Source: Bacteroidia bacterium
Lineage (GTDB): Bacteria; Bacteroidota; Bacteroidia; AKYH767-A; OLB10
NCBI GenBank assembly: GCA_016788185.1
Contig: JAEUTF010000202.1
Location: forward strand, 1 to 42,655
Reading direction: 5' to 3'
Length of the DNA stretch: 42,655 nucleotides
Of the stretch, positions 23,767-32,649 are shown piece by piece. Position 1 is the stretch's first letter. Each line of letters begins with the position of its first letter. Below the pieces are notes generated by a model. It made no database searches. It was not told the origin of the DNA and worked only from the letters and a program-made list of their open reading frames with translations. Position numbers and translations under genes: made by a program.

Positions 23767-24579
23767 ATGAAGCGACTGTTATTATTATTGATTCCTCTCC
23801 TGATACTCTCCTCCTGCAGCAGGTTTCAGCAAATGATGAAGAGTACCGATATGGAAGCGAAGTACAACGCTGCCGTAAAGTATTACGATAAAAAAGATTA
23901 TTACCATGCCCTTCAGTTGTTCGAGGAATTGATTTCGGTTTTCCGCGGAACATCAAAGGCGGAGATGTCCTATTACTATTATACGTATTGCACCTATTAT
24001 GTGGATGACTATACCATGGCCGCATACCACTTCAACAATTTTGTGCAAAGCTATCCGAACAGCAAGCATGCGGAAGAAATGCAATACATGTATGCCTATT
24101 GCTATTACCTGGATTCGCCGATCCCGAGCCTTGATCAGTCAAGTACCCTGGAGGCCATCGACAAGTTTCAGCTGTTCATTAACAAATTCCCGGAAAGCGC
24201 CAGGGTTCCGGATGCCAACAAAATGATCGATGAGCTGCGGCTGAAACTGGAGGAAAAGACCTTTAACAATGCCCGGCAGTATTACCGTACCGAGAACCAT
24301 AAAGCTGCGGTGGTGGCCTTTTCCAACCTGTTAAAGGACTATCCATATACTATATATAAGGAGGAGGCCCTGTTTCTGAGCTTTAAGTCATCCTACCTCT
24401 ATGCCCTGAATTCGGTGGAGGCCAAAAGGGTGGAAAGGTTGAAGCTGGCCCGGGAAGAGTATTTAAAATTAGTAGATAATTTCCCCCAAAGTCGGTATCT
24501 TCGCGACGCAGAAAAGATCCTGGAATCCATCGACAGGCAACTGGGTGCCCGGAATCCGGGATCTGCAAGCGTCCATTAA
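23767..24579 (+). CDS. bamD: Outer-membrane assembly lipoprotein BamD
   Basis: Component of the BAM complex that inserts beta-barrels into the outer membrane. Lipoprotein signal with lipobox ILSSC (Cys ~17), then TPR-like helical repeats: YNAAVKYYDKKDYYHALQLFEELI, AAYHFNNFVQSYPNS, ALFLSFKSSYLYALNSV and YLKLVDNFPQS. The ATG at 23767 is used; the upstream in-frame TTG overlaps the -7 element. 270 residues. First gene of the run bamD-rpoZ-coaBC-porD-recN. Confidence 0.92.
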   Translation: MKRLLLLLIPLLILSSCSRFQQMMKSTDMEAKYNAAVKYYDKKDYYHALQLFEELISVFRGTSKAEMSYYYYTYCTYYVDDYTMAAYHFNNFVQSYPNSKHAEEMQYMYAYCYYLDSPIPSLDQSSTLEAIDKFQLFINKFPESARVPDANKMIDELRLKLEEKTFNNARQYYRTENHKAAVVAFSNLLKDYPYTIYKEEALFLSFKSSYLYALNSVEAKRVERLKLAREEYLKLVDNFPQSRYLRDAEKILESIDRQLGARNPGSASVH

Positions 24580-24611
24580 ACCGGCTTATACATATATATA
24601 TAAAGTAATAC

Positions 24612-24932
24612 ATGGCAAATTACAAGTCTTCAACCAATACCACGGTGACCAGAGATATGGTGAATTTCGAGGAGAAAACCAACAATATCTACGAGAGCCT
24701 GGTGGTACTCGCCAAGAGGGCAAACCACATCTCCCTGGAGATGAAAGAAGAACTCAACGAGAAACTTTCGGAGTTCGCCAGCATTACCGACAACCTGGAG
24801 GAAGTTTTTGAAAACAGAGAGCAGATTGAAATCTCTAAGCACTATGAGAAACTGCCAAAACCCAGCCTCGTGGCCATCCAGGAGTTCCTCGATGGTAAAA
24901 TTTATTACCGTAATCCGGCCAACGAACAATAA
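24612..24932 (+). CDS. rpoZ: DNA-directed RNA polymerase omega subunit
   Basis: 106 residues. Bacteroidota-type omega/Rpb6 protein: TRDMVNFEEKTNNIYESLVVLAKRANHIS is the conserved helix region. It assists RNA polymerase assembly. It lies between bamD (32-bp gap) and coaBC (11-bp gap), the usual neighbourhood in this phylum, which supports the call despite weak similarity to proteobacterial omega. Confidence 0.88.
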   Translation: MANYKSSTNTTVTRDMVNFEEKTNNIYESLVVLAKRANHISLEMKEELNEKLSEFASITDNLEEVFENREQIEISKHYEKLPKPSLVAIQEFLDGKIYYRNPANEQ

Positions 24933-24943
24933 CCCGAATATTC

Positions 24944-26143
24944 ATGCGCCTTTCCGGTAAAAGGATTCTCCTTGGCGTCACCGGAAGTATTTCTGCATAT
25001 AAAGCGGCCAGCCTTTGTCGTCTTTTAATCGGCGAAGGTGCTGAAGTTCAGGTCGTTATGACCAACGCGGCTACAGATTTTATCACCCCCCTCACGCTTT
25101 CTGTATTATCGGGTAAACCGGTTTATTCCTCCATGATCTCCGAGGAACAGTCCTGGAACAACCATGTGGAACTGGGACTATGGGCTGATTTAATGGTAGT
25201 AGCACCGCTGTCAGCCAATACTTTAGCCGCTTTTGCACAAGGAACCTGCGATACCCTTCTTCAGGCTGTTTATCTCTCCGCACGTTGCCCGGTCATGGTG
25301 GCTCCGGCGATGGATCATGACATGTATTTACACGAAGCCACCCATAAAAACCTGGAGGTATTAAAAGGCCGTAGCGTTGAAATACTGGGGCCCGCCAAAG
25401 GTGAACTGGCCTCCGGCCTGATTGGTGAAGGACGCTTGCTTGAGCCTGAGGACATACTTGAATGCGTAATCAGGCATTTTAACCCGAACAGGGCATTGGA
25501 GGGCAGAAAAGTCTTAGTAAGTGCCGGCCCCACATGCGAACCTATTGATCCTGTGCGGTTTATAACCAACCATTCTACCGGTAAAATGGGGGTTGCCCTT
25601 GCCTCTGAACTTTTGAAACAAGGAGCCCGTGTGATTTTGGTGGCCGGCCCTCTGCAGGTTCCAGTTCCGAAGGGACTCAAACACATTCCTGTCTCTACAG
25701 CCAGAGAAATGTACGAAGCCTGTCTGGCTGAATTTCAGGGTGCGGATGCCGCCATCATGACGGCGGCCGTAGCCGATTACCGTCCTTCAAAGCCATCAGA
25801 AGTAAAAATAAAAAAGGCCGGGAACGAGATGGTACTCGAACTCAGTAAAACCGATGACATCACGGCGGCATTGGGTCAGCGGAAGAAACAGGGACAGTTG
25901 CTGGCCGGATTCGCTCTGGAAACGGATAATGAACTGGAAAACGCCCGGGCCAAACTCGAAAAAAAGAATCTCGATTTTATCGTGCTGAATTCATTGAAAG
26001 ATGAAGGTGCCGGCTTTGGCACGGATACAAACAAGGTGACTTTACTTTTCAGGAACAACACTCAGGTAAATCTGCCGTTGATCAGTAAGGAGAAAGTGGC
26101 TGTGAAAATTGTCGAAACCTTAGTAAATTTGATGCATGCGTAA
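24944..26143 (+). CDS. coaBC: Bifunctional phosphopantothenoylcysteine decarboxylase/phosphopantothenate-cysteine ligase
   Basis: Two consecutive steps of coenzyme A synthesis. The N-terminal CoaC flavoprotein (1-180) has LGVTGSISAYKA, an active-site HVELGLWAD and MVAPAMDHDMY. The C-terminal CoaB part (185-399) has VSAGPTCEPIDPVRFITNHSTGKMG and the AAVADYRP segment. 399 residues, full length. The stop overlaps the porD start by 8 nt. Confidence 0.96.
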   Translation: MRLSGKRILLGVTGSISAYKAASLCRLLIGEGAEVQVVMTNAATDFITPLTLSVLSGKPVYSSMISEEQSWNNHVELGLWADLMVVAPLSANTLAAFAQGTCDTLLQAVYLSARCPVMVAPAMDHDMYLHEATHKNLEVLKGRSVEILGPAKGELASGLIGEGRLLEPEDILECVIRHFNPNRALEGRKVLVSAGPTCEPIDPVRFITNHSTGKMGVALASELLKQGARVILVAGPLQVPVPKGLKHIPVSTAREMYEACLAEFQGADAAIMTAAVADYRPSKPSEVKIKKAGNEMVLELSKTDDITAALGQRKKQGQLLAGFALETDNELENARAKLEKKNLDFIVLNSLKDEGAGFGTDTNKVTLLFRNNTQVNLPLISKEKVAVKIVETLVNLMHA

Positions 26144-27035
26144 ATTATCCTTCCTGTTGCTTGCACTTTTGTTCAGTGTAAAAGGGCTGGTGGCTCAGGA
26201 GTTGAATTGCTCGGTTACGGTCATTTCACCCCGGATTCAAACTTCCGACAAACGGATTTTTACCACCCTGCAAACCTCCATCATGGAGTTCATCAACAAT
26301 ACAAAATGGACCAGTGATAAATTTAAGAACGAAGAAAAAATAGAATGCAGCATCCAGATTGAAATTGAAGAGCGTGTGGGTACCGATGAATTCAAAGGCT
26401 CCATACAGGTCAGTTCCCGTCGACCCGTGTATGGAACCTCTTATAATTCTCCGATACTGAATTACAAGGACGATGATTTCAATTTCCGTTATGTTGAATT
26501 TCAGCCCTTCGAATACAACGATGGCCAGGTAAATCCCAACCTGCTCATGGTACTGGCCTTTTATGCCTATACCATTATCGGTTTCGATTACGAAACCTTT
26601 TCACCCATGGGCGGCAGCATGTATTTTGCCAAGGCACAGGCCATAGTGGCCAACAGTGCGAATGCTCCTGAACCCGGCTGGAAAGCCTTCGAGGGACTTC
26701 GGAACCGCTTTTGGCTGATGGAAAATATCAACAATCCCATTTATAAACCCATTCGTCAGTTTTATTACGACCTGCACAGAAAGGGCCTGGATGCGATGAG
26801 CAAGAAATCGGACGAATCGGCAAGAGCCATTGCCGCCAGTCTCGAAAAGTTAAGAAGAGTTCATGCGGACAAACCGCTTTCGGTATTCATGAAAACGCTT
26901 TTTGATGCAAAGGCCGATGAAATGGTGAACCTCTTTACCGGGGCGCCGGCAGATGTAAAATCGCAGGCGAAGCAAACGCTCAGTGATATTGATCCGATCA
27001 ATACCACCAAGTATCAGAAGATTACCGGAGGATAA
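26136..27035 (+). CDS. porD: PorD/DUF4835 family protein (type IX secretion-associated)
   Basis: 299 residues with a signal peptide (cleavage after LVAQ). The family is Bacteroidota-specific and linked to type IX secretion/gliding. Characteristic stretches are the start ELNCSVTVISPRIQ, then FQPFEYNDGQVNPNL, and YAYTIIGFDYETFSPMGG. Its position after coaBC and before recN is the usual one. The T9SS client protein at 12515-14812 shows that the pathway is active here. Confidence 0.85.
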   Translation: MRKLSFLLLALLFSVKGLVAQELNCSVTVISPRIQTSDKRIFTTLQTSIMEFINNTKWTSDKFKNEEKIECSIQIEIEERVGTDEFKGSIQVSSRRPVYGTSYNSPILNYKDDDFNFRYVEFQPFEYNDGQVNPNLLMVLAFYAYTIIGFDYETFSPMGGSMYFAKAQAIVANSANAPEPGWKAFEGLRNRFWLMENINNPIYKPIRQFYYDLHRKGLDAMSKKSDESARAIAASLEKLRRVHADKPLSVFMKTLFDAKADEMVNLFTGAPADVKSQAKQTLSDIDPINTTKYQKITGG

Positions 27036-27081
27036 TTTTATTCCGGTTAAAGCAGGATTAATTTAAGGTAGATTTACGTGT

Positions 27082-28743
27082 ATGTTGAAGCACCTGTCTG
27101 TACAGAATTATGTGCTGATTGATCAATTGGACATTCAGTTCGGCAAAGGATTAAGTATAATCACCGGTGAAACCGGTGCCGGGAAATCGATCCTGCTGGG
27201 CGCCCTCGGCCTCATGCTGGGTCAGCGCGCCGACACCGACCTTCTGTTGGATAAAAAGAAGAAGTGTATCGTGGAAGGTGTTTTTGATATCCGCTCCTAT
27301 GATTTACAGTCTTTTTTTTCAGATAAGGAGCTCGACTTTGAGGAAGACTGTACGATACGCAGGGAGATTAATCCGGAAGGAAAATCGAGAGCCTTTGTGA
27401 ACGACTCACCCGTGAACCTTTCCCTGCTGAAGGAGATCACATCACGGCTGGTGGATATCCACAGTCAGCATGAAACCCTGCTGTTGTCCGACAGTCGTTT
27501 TCAGCTCAATGTGACGGATGCCTATGCGCAGAACCGTAAACAGCTGGAAAATTACCGTACAGCATATACCGCCTGGCGCCAGGCAAAAAAAGTACTGGCG
27601 CAGCTCAGAGAGGATGAACAAAAAAGCAAGGCCGATCTGGATTATCTTAAATTTCAATATGAGGAGATTTCCGGATTGAAGTTGATGGATGGAGAGCAGG
27701 AAATGCTGGAGTCAGAGCAGGATAAACTGGCGCATGCGGAAGATATCCTGCAGCAATTGGATCGGGTGTTGCACGTACTGCGGGACGGGGATGACAATGT
27801 GGTGGCGCATCTGAATATGGTGAATCAGGTGCTGAGTGGCTTGCAGAAATTTGACAGCAGTTTTAACCTGTTGAACGAAAGGATTCAAACTGCCATCATC
27901 GAGATAAAGGACATTCACGGAGAATTGGAGCATTACACAGGTACTTTACAGGCTGACCCGAGTCGACTGGAACAAATTGGCGAACGCCTGGGTTCCATCT
28001 ATGCAATGCAGAAAAAACACAGGTTGAGCTCCGTGAAGGAACTCATTCAGCTGCAGACGGAACTGGAAGAAAAGATCAGCCGGATTTCTTCGCTCGATGA
28101 TCACCTGCTCGATGCGTCAAAAGAACTGGAGATTGCTGAAAAGCAACTGAAGAAGGAAGGAGAGGCCCTTACACAGTCCAGGAGAAATGCGGTGCCCGGT
28201 ATTGAGAAGGAAATCATGAAGCAATTGGCTGATCTGTCCATGCCCCATGCCCTCTTACGTGTAGCCGTGGTGGATGAAGCGGAGGGTGTTTTCAGTTCCG
28301 ATGGCATGGAGAAAATTCAGTTTTTGTTTTCTGCCAACAAAGGCGGCGACTTCAAAGAATTGTCTAAGGTGGCGTCAGGAGGAGAGATGTCGAGACTGAT
28401 GCTTTGCATAAAATCCGTACTCGCCCGGCTTTCAGCCATGCCGACGGTTATTTTCGATGAGATTGATACCGGCATTTCGGGCGAGACGGCGGCCCGGGTA
28501 GGTAGTATCCTGAAGCAAATGGGACGAAAGCACCAGGTGCTCGCCATTACGCATCTGCCACAAATGGCTTCAAAGGGAGATGAGCATTTCCTGGTCTATA
28601 AAGAAGTAAAAAAAGGGACCACCCGCTCTTTTCTCCGGAAGCTTACGGAAGCCGAGAGGATCAATGAAATTGCCCGGATGCTGAGCGGTGAAGAGCTGAC
28701 CACGGCAGCGCTTGAAAATGCGCGCGAACTTTTAAATCAATAG
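27082..28743 (+). CDS. recN: DNA repair protein RecN
   Basis: SMC-like ATPase acting in double-strand break repair. Walker A GETGAGKS at 29-36, long coiled-coil arms (~150-370), signature SGGEMSRLMLCIKS and Walker B TVIFDEIDTGISG, then AITHLPQMAS. 553 residues, normal length. A -7-like TAGATTTA (27069-27076) suggests it can be transcribed separately from porD. Confidence 0.96.
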   Translation: MLKHLSVQNYVLIDQLDIQFGKGLSIITGETGAGKSILLGALGLMLGQRADTDLLLDKKKKCIVEGVFDIRSYDLQSFFSDKELDFEEDCTIRREINPEGKSRAFVNDSPVNLSLLKEITSRLVDIHSQHETLLLSDSRFQLNVTDAYAQNRKQLENYRTAYTAWRQAKKVLAQLREDEQKSKADLDYLKFQYEEISGLKLMDGEQEMLESEQDKLAHAEDILQQLDRVLHVLRDGDDNVVAHLNMVNQVLSGLQKFDSSFNLLNERIQTAIIEIKDIHGELEHYTGTLQADPSRLEQIGERLGSIYAMQKKHRLSSVKELIQLQTELEEKISRISSLDDHLLDASKELEIAEKQLKKEGEALTQSRRNAVPGIEKEIMKQLADLSMPHALLRVAVVDEAEGVFSSDGMEKIQFLFSANKGGDFKELSKVASGGEMSRLMLCIKSVLARLSAMPTVIFDEIDTGISGETAARVGSILKQMGRKHQVLAITHLPQMASKGDEHFLVYKEVKKGTTRSFLRKLTEAERINEIARMLSGEELTTAALENARELLNQ

Positions 28744-28795
28744 CCCTGATATCAGTTTGTTACGTGTACGGGGCCCCTTGCACGATACAAAGCAT

Positions 28796-28803
28796 TATTT
28801 TTG
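28796..28803 (+). promoter_or_regulatory. fabI -7 element
   Basis: TATTTTTG (28796-28803), perfect TAnnTTTG, 17 bp before the fabI ATG. A TTG at 28778-28780 is only 15 bp upstream, so the -33 element is uncertain. Confidence 0.4.
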
Positions 28804-28820
28804 ACGCATAAACCAAAGTT

Positions 28821-29633
28821 ATGTCAAACTCATTGTTGAAAGGTAAAAAAGGGATCATCTTTGGTGCTCTTGATCCGAATTCAATTGCATGGAAAGTGGC
28901 GGTTCGTGCCCATGAGGAGGGAGCCAGTTTTACACTGACCAATGCCCCGGTTGCACTCAGAATGGGAGCCATCAATCAACTGGCGGAAGCCTGTAATGCG
29001 AAGGTGATTGGTGCGGATGCCACCTCCAATGCTGACCTCGAAAACCTGTTCAGGGAGTCCATGAATGAACTGGGCGGAAAAATCGATTTTGTTCTGCATT
29101 CCATCGGCATGTCTCCCAACGTACGCAAGGGAAAATCCTACACCGACCTCGATTATGATTTTTTTCATAAGACCATTGATATCTCCGCAATGTCGCTGCA
29201 CAGGGTGTTGCAGTCGGCCATGAAAGTGGATGCCATCAATGAATGGGGAAGCGTGGTGGCATTGACCTATATCGCCGCTCAGCGCGTTTTTCCTGATTAC
29301 AACGATATGGCGGATGCCAAATCCATGCTGGAGAGCATCGCCCGCAGTTATGGTTACCATTACGGAAAAGCCAGGAAAGTGCGGGTCAATACCATTTCGC
29401 AATCACCCACCAGAACCACGGCGGGTCAGGGGGTAAAGGGTTTTGATTCCTTCTTCAACTATGCCGATGCCATTTCTCCGTTAGGAAATGCACCCGCCGA
29501 AGCCTGTGCGGATTATTGTATCACCTTGTTCTCTGATTTGACCCGTCATGTGACCATGCAGAATTTATTTCATGACGGTGGCTTCTCCTATACCGGGGTG
29601 AGCAGGGAAGTGATGGAAAAATTTGATTCCTGA
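28821..29633 (+). CDS. fabI: Enoyl-ACP reductase (NADH), FabI
   Basis: Last reductive step of fatty-acid elongation. Short-chain dehydrogenase fold: N-terminal nucleotide-binding GALDPNSIAWKVA, HSIGMSP, and the catalytic Y-x6-K pair in PDYNDMADAKSM, followed by NTISQSPTRTTAG. 270 residues, normal. The C-terminus FLHDGG-type motif reads NLFHDGGFSYTGVS. Downstream of the stop the frame stays open for 26 codons, which I take as chance. Confidence 0.96.
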   Translation: MSNSLLKGKKGIIFGALDPNSIAWKVAVRAHEEGASFTLTNAPVALRMGAINQLAEACNAKVIGADATSNADLENLFRESMNELGGKIDFVLHSIGMSPNVRKGKSYTDLDYDFFHKTIDISAMSLHRVLQSAMKVDAINEWGSVVALTYIAAQRVFPDYNDMADAKSMLESIARSYGYHYGKARKVRVNTISQSPTRTTAGQGVKGFDSFFNYADAISPLGNAPAEACADYCITLFSDLTRHVTMQNLFHDGGFSYTGVSREVMEKFDS

Positions 29634-29710
29634 AGCATTTCAGGACCGACATTTTCTATGCGGTGATCAAAGACAGGCACAGTAGCGTCAAAGAAAAGAA
29701 CGGTGCAGAT

Positions 29711-29745
29711 TAAAAAATAAAAAACCCCGCTTGGCGGGGTTTTTT
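29711..29745. terminator. Bidirectional intrinsic terminator
   Basis: A-rich lead, AACCCCGC (29723-29730), loop TTG, GCGGGGTT (29734-29741), T-run. It separates fabI from convergent clpC. Confidence 0.9.
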
Positions 29746-29747
29746 AT

Positions 29748-32288
29748 TTATGATTCTTCTTTCTTCTTTTTGGGTTTGGGTGGCTTCACCACATTAATCT
29801 TTAGCCCTTCGGCTTCCGCTTCATGATGCAGTTCGATGGTATCGCCTTCTGCCAATTCTCCTTTTATAATTTCTTCCGCCATCGGATCTTCAATGTACTT
29901 CTGAATGGCTCGCTTGAGCGGACGTGCACCAAAGTTGGAATCGTATCCTTTGTCGGTTAAGAATTCTTTGGCTTCAGCGGTGAGTTTCACCTTATAGCCC
30001 AACTCATTGACACGCTTGTACAGACTTTCAAGTTCGAGGTCGATGATCTTGAAGATATCCTCTTTGCTCAGGCTGTTGAAGACGATCACATCATCAATCC
30101 GGTTCAGGAACTCCGGCGCGAATGCCTTTTTCAGAGAGTTTTCAATGACTCCGCGTGCATGCTCATCCGCCTGGCTGCTCTTGGAGGCGGTAGAGAATCC
30201 TACACCCTGTCCAAAATCTTTCAGCTGCCTTGACCCGATATTGGAGGTCATGATGATGATGGTGTTTTTAAAATCAACTTTGCGTCCGAGGCTGTCGGTG
30301 AGTTGTCCGTCATCCAGCACCTGCAGCAGCAGGTTGAATACATCCGGGTGTGCCTTTTCTATTTCGTCAAGAAGGACGATGGAGTAGGGCTTGCGTCGTA
30401 CTTTTTCGGTCAGTTGTCCGCCTTCTTCGTATCCTACATATCCGGGAGGCGCTCCGATAAGTCGCGACACGGCAAATTTCTCCATGTATTCACTCATGTC
30501 GATGCGGATCAGGGCATCTTCGGTATCGAAGAGGTAGCGGCTGAGAACTTTTGCCAGTTCGGTTTTACCGACGCCGGTAGGTCCCAGGAAGATAAAGGTT
30601 CCGATCGGCTTATTGGGATCTTTGAGGCCGGCACGGTTACGCTGAATGGCTTTCACCACTTTCTTCACCGCTTCGTCCTGACCAATTACCTTTCCTTTGA
30701 GTTCTTCCGGCATTTTGATCAGACGGGTTGTTTCGGCCTGGGCAATTCTGTTTACCGGAATGCCACTCATCATGGCAACCACCTGGGCCACATCTTCCAC
30801 ATCCACCGTGTAGCGCTGGGTTTTGGTTTCTTCCTCCCAGGCGCGTTTGGCGCTTTCCAGTTGTTCGAGGAGTTGCTTTTCAGAGTCGCGGAGCCGGGCG
30901 GCTTCTTCGTATTTCTGGCTGCGAACCACTCTGTTCTTTTCCTGTTTGATATCCTGAACTTTATTTTCCAGGTCAATGATGTTGGGCGGAACGTGGATGT
31001 TCGAAATGTGTACCCTCGAACCGGCTTCATCCAACGCGTCAATGGCTTTGTCGGGGAGAAAACGGTCGGTGATATACCGGTTGGTGAGCTTTACGCAGGC
31101 ATCAATGGCGCCCTCTGTATAGGCCACGTGATGATGTTCTTCGTAACGCTCCTTGATGTTGTTCAGGATCTGAACGGTTTCCTCCACGGAAGTAGGATCA
31201 ACGATGACTTTCTGAAAACGACGATCCAGTGCACCGTCCTTTTCAATATACTGACGGTATTCGTCAAGCGTGGTCGCGCCGATACATTGAATCTCTCCGC
31301 GGGCCAGGGCGGGCTTGAACATGTTGGAGGCATCCAGTGAACCGGAAGCGCCACCGGCGCCGATGATGGTATGTATTTCGTCGATGAAAAGAATGACATC
31401 CGGCGATTTCTCGAGTTCATTCATGACCGCTTTCATCCGCTCCTCAAACTGTCCGCGGTATTTGGTACCGGCCACCAGGGAGGCGAGATCAAGCGTAACA
31501 ATTCTTTTGTTGAAAAGCACGCGCGAAACTTTGCGCTGCACGATCCGAAGGGCAAGTCCTTCGGCAATGGCGGATTTACCGACACCCGGCTCTCCGATCA
31601 GAATCGGATTGTTTTTCTTACGGCGGGAGAGAATCTGGGAAACACGTTCAATCTCCTTTTCACGTCCTACAATCGGATCCAGTTTTCCCTCTTCGGCAGC
31701 CTTGGTGAGGTCACGTCCGAAATTATCCAGAACCGGTGTTTTTGATTTGGACTCGCCGGGTTTTTTCTGAGAGGAGCCGAAGGAAGGACCGTCATCGTCT
31801 TTGGAGTAGGGGTCGTCGTCGGAGGAGGATTGCGGGGCCTCCGATTTGAAATTCGATTTGAAGAGTTCGAGTTCTTCCCGCATGATGTCATAGGTCACGC
31901 CAAACTGATTTAAAATCTGCGTGGCGATGTTATCTTCATCCTTCAAAATCGCCAGCAGGAGATGTTCGGTACCGATGATTTCACTCTTGAAAATTTTCGC
32001 TTCAAGATAGGTGATTTTCAGGGCCTTTTCAGCCTGTTTGGTCAGAGGAATATTGTTGAGATTACTGACTGAACCCGCATTGCCTTTGACGGCGTTTTCT
32101 ACGGATTTTCGCAGCTCCACAAGGTTGATGTTTAAAGATTTCAGGAACTTGATGGCCATTCCTTCTCCTTCGCGGATGAGACCGAGAAGCAGGTGTTCGG
32201 TTCCTATATAATCATGCCCCAGGCGCAAAGCCTCTTCACGACTGAACGTGATGACATCTTTTACCCTGGGTGAGAATTTAGCTTCCAT
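29748..32288 (-). CDS. clpC: ATP-dependent Clp protease ATP-binding subunit ClpC
   Basis: AAA+ unfoldase that feeds ClpP. Two ClpN repeats (1-145), an acidic low-complexity linker (~148-185), D1 with Walker A GEPGVGKS (~232), a UVR-type middle region (YEEAARLRDSEKQL), D2 with GPTGVGKT and a VGF loop (GQGVGFSTA) that would dock ClpP. The C-terminus is lysine-rich (KPPKPKKKK). 846 residues. Divergent from gyrA across a 361-bp gap. I saw no CIRCE-type operator upstream. Confidence 0.96.
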   Translation of the reverse strand: MEAKFSPRVKDVITFSREEALRLGHDYIGTEHLLLGLIREGEGMAIKFLKSLNINLVELRKSVENAVKGNAGSVSNLNNIPLTKQAEKALKITYLEAKIFKSEIIGTEHLLLAILKDEDNIATQILNQFGVTYDIMREELELFKSNFKSEAPQSSSDDDPYSKDDDGPSFGSSQKKPGESKSKTPVLDNFGRDLTKAAEEGKLDPIVGREKEIERVSQILSRRKKNNPILIGEPGVGKSAIAEGLALRIVQRKVSRVLFNKRIVTLDLASLVAGTKYRGQFEERMKAVMNELEKSPDVILFIDEIHTIIGAGGASGSLDASNMFKPALARGEIQCIGATTLDEYRQYIEKDGALDRRFQKVIVDPTSVEETVQILNNIKERYEEHHHVAYTEGAIDACVKLTNRYITDRFLPDKAIDALDEAGSRVHISNIHVPPNIIDLENKVQDIKQEKNRVVRSQKYEEAARLRDSEKQLLEQLESAKRAWEEETKTQRYTVDVEDVAQVVAMMSGIPVNRIAQAETTRLIKMPEELKGKVIGQDEAVKKVVKAIQRNRAGLKDPNKPIGTFIFLGPTGVGKTELAKVLSRYLFDTEDALIRIDMSEYMEKFAVSRLIGAPPGYVGYEEGGQLTEKVRRKPYSIVLLDEIEKAHPDVFNLLLQVLDDGQLTDSLGRKVDFKNTIIIMTSNIGSRQLKDFGQGVGFSTASKSSQADEHARGVIENSLKKAFAPEFLNRIDDVIVFNSLSKEDIFKIIDLELESLYKRVNELGYKVKLTAEAKEFLTDKGYDSNFGARPLKRAIQKYIEDPMAEEIIKGELAEGDTIELHHEAEAEGLKINVVKPPKPKKKKEES

Positions 32289-32649
32289 AAGGATGATTTT
32301 TATACTTGTTGAACGTAAGGGGATCGAAAAGGTTTTAGTGGTGTTTTGGGCTGTTTTTCTAAGACGACCAGGGGTAATGGTTTATTTGGATTGCATACTG
32401 TTTGTGCTCTAATTTACAACCACACACAGCAGGTCGCAAAGTTTTTTTAGTACTTATTACATAATTGTTGCATTGTTAATAATTCTAACTGCTCATTGCC
32501 AAAAATATGCCACGCTTTCGCTACCTTCGTGCTTCCCTGAAATACTTTATCAACAGGTCGACTAACATTATTAAGTTGTTGCTAGTCAACAGTTTGTTAT
32601 TACTCAGGAAGACTGACAAAATTGCATAGATCTTAGAAAACGTTCAGAC
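32289..32649. other. Intergenic region between divergent clpC and gyrA
   Basis: 361 bp, AT-rich, no gene. A minus-strand perfect -7 element TATTTTTG (32500-32507) would give clpC a ~200-nt leader. On the plus strand TACCTTCG (32522-32529) with TTG 23 bp upstream is a possible gyrA promoter. A single TTATCAACA (32548-32556) is one base off a DnaA box. Confidence 0.4.

Noticed and set aside
29634-29714. Open frame continuing 26 codons after the fabI stop (readthrough)
   Set aside because: Fits chance (about 30 percent for 26 codons), and FabI already ends at its normal length.
32548-32556. DnaA-box-like TTATCAACA upstream of gyrA, possible origin
   Set aside because: A single site with one mismatch, no cluster and no dnaA/dnaN nearby.
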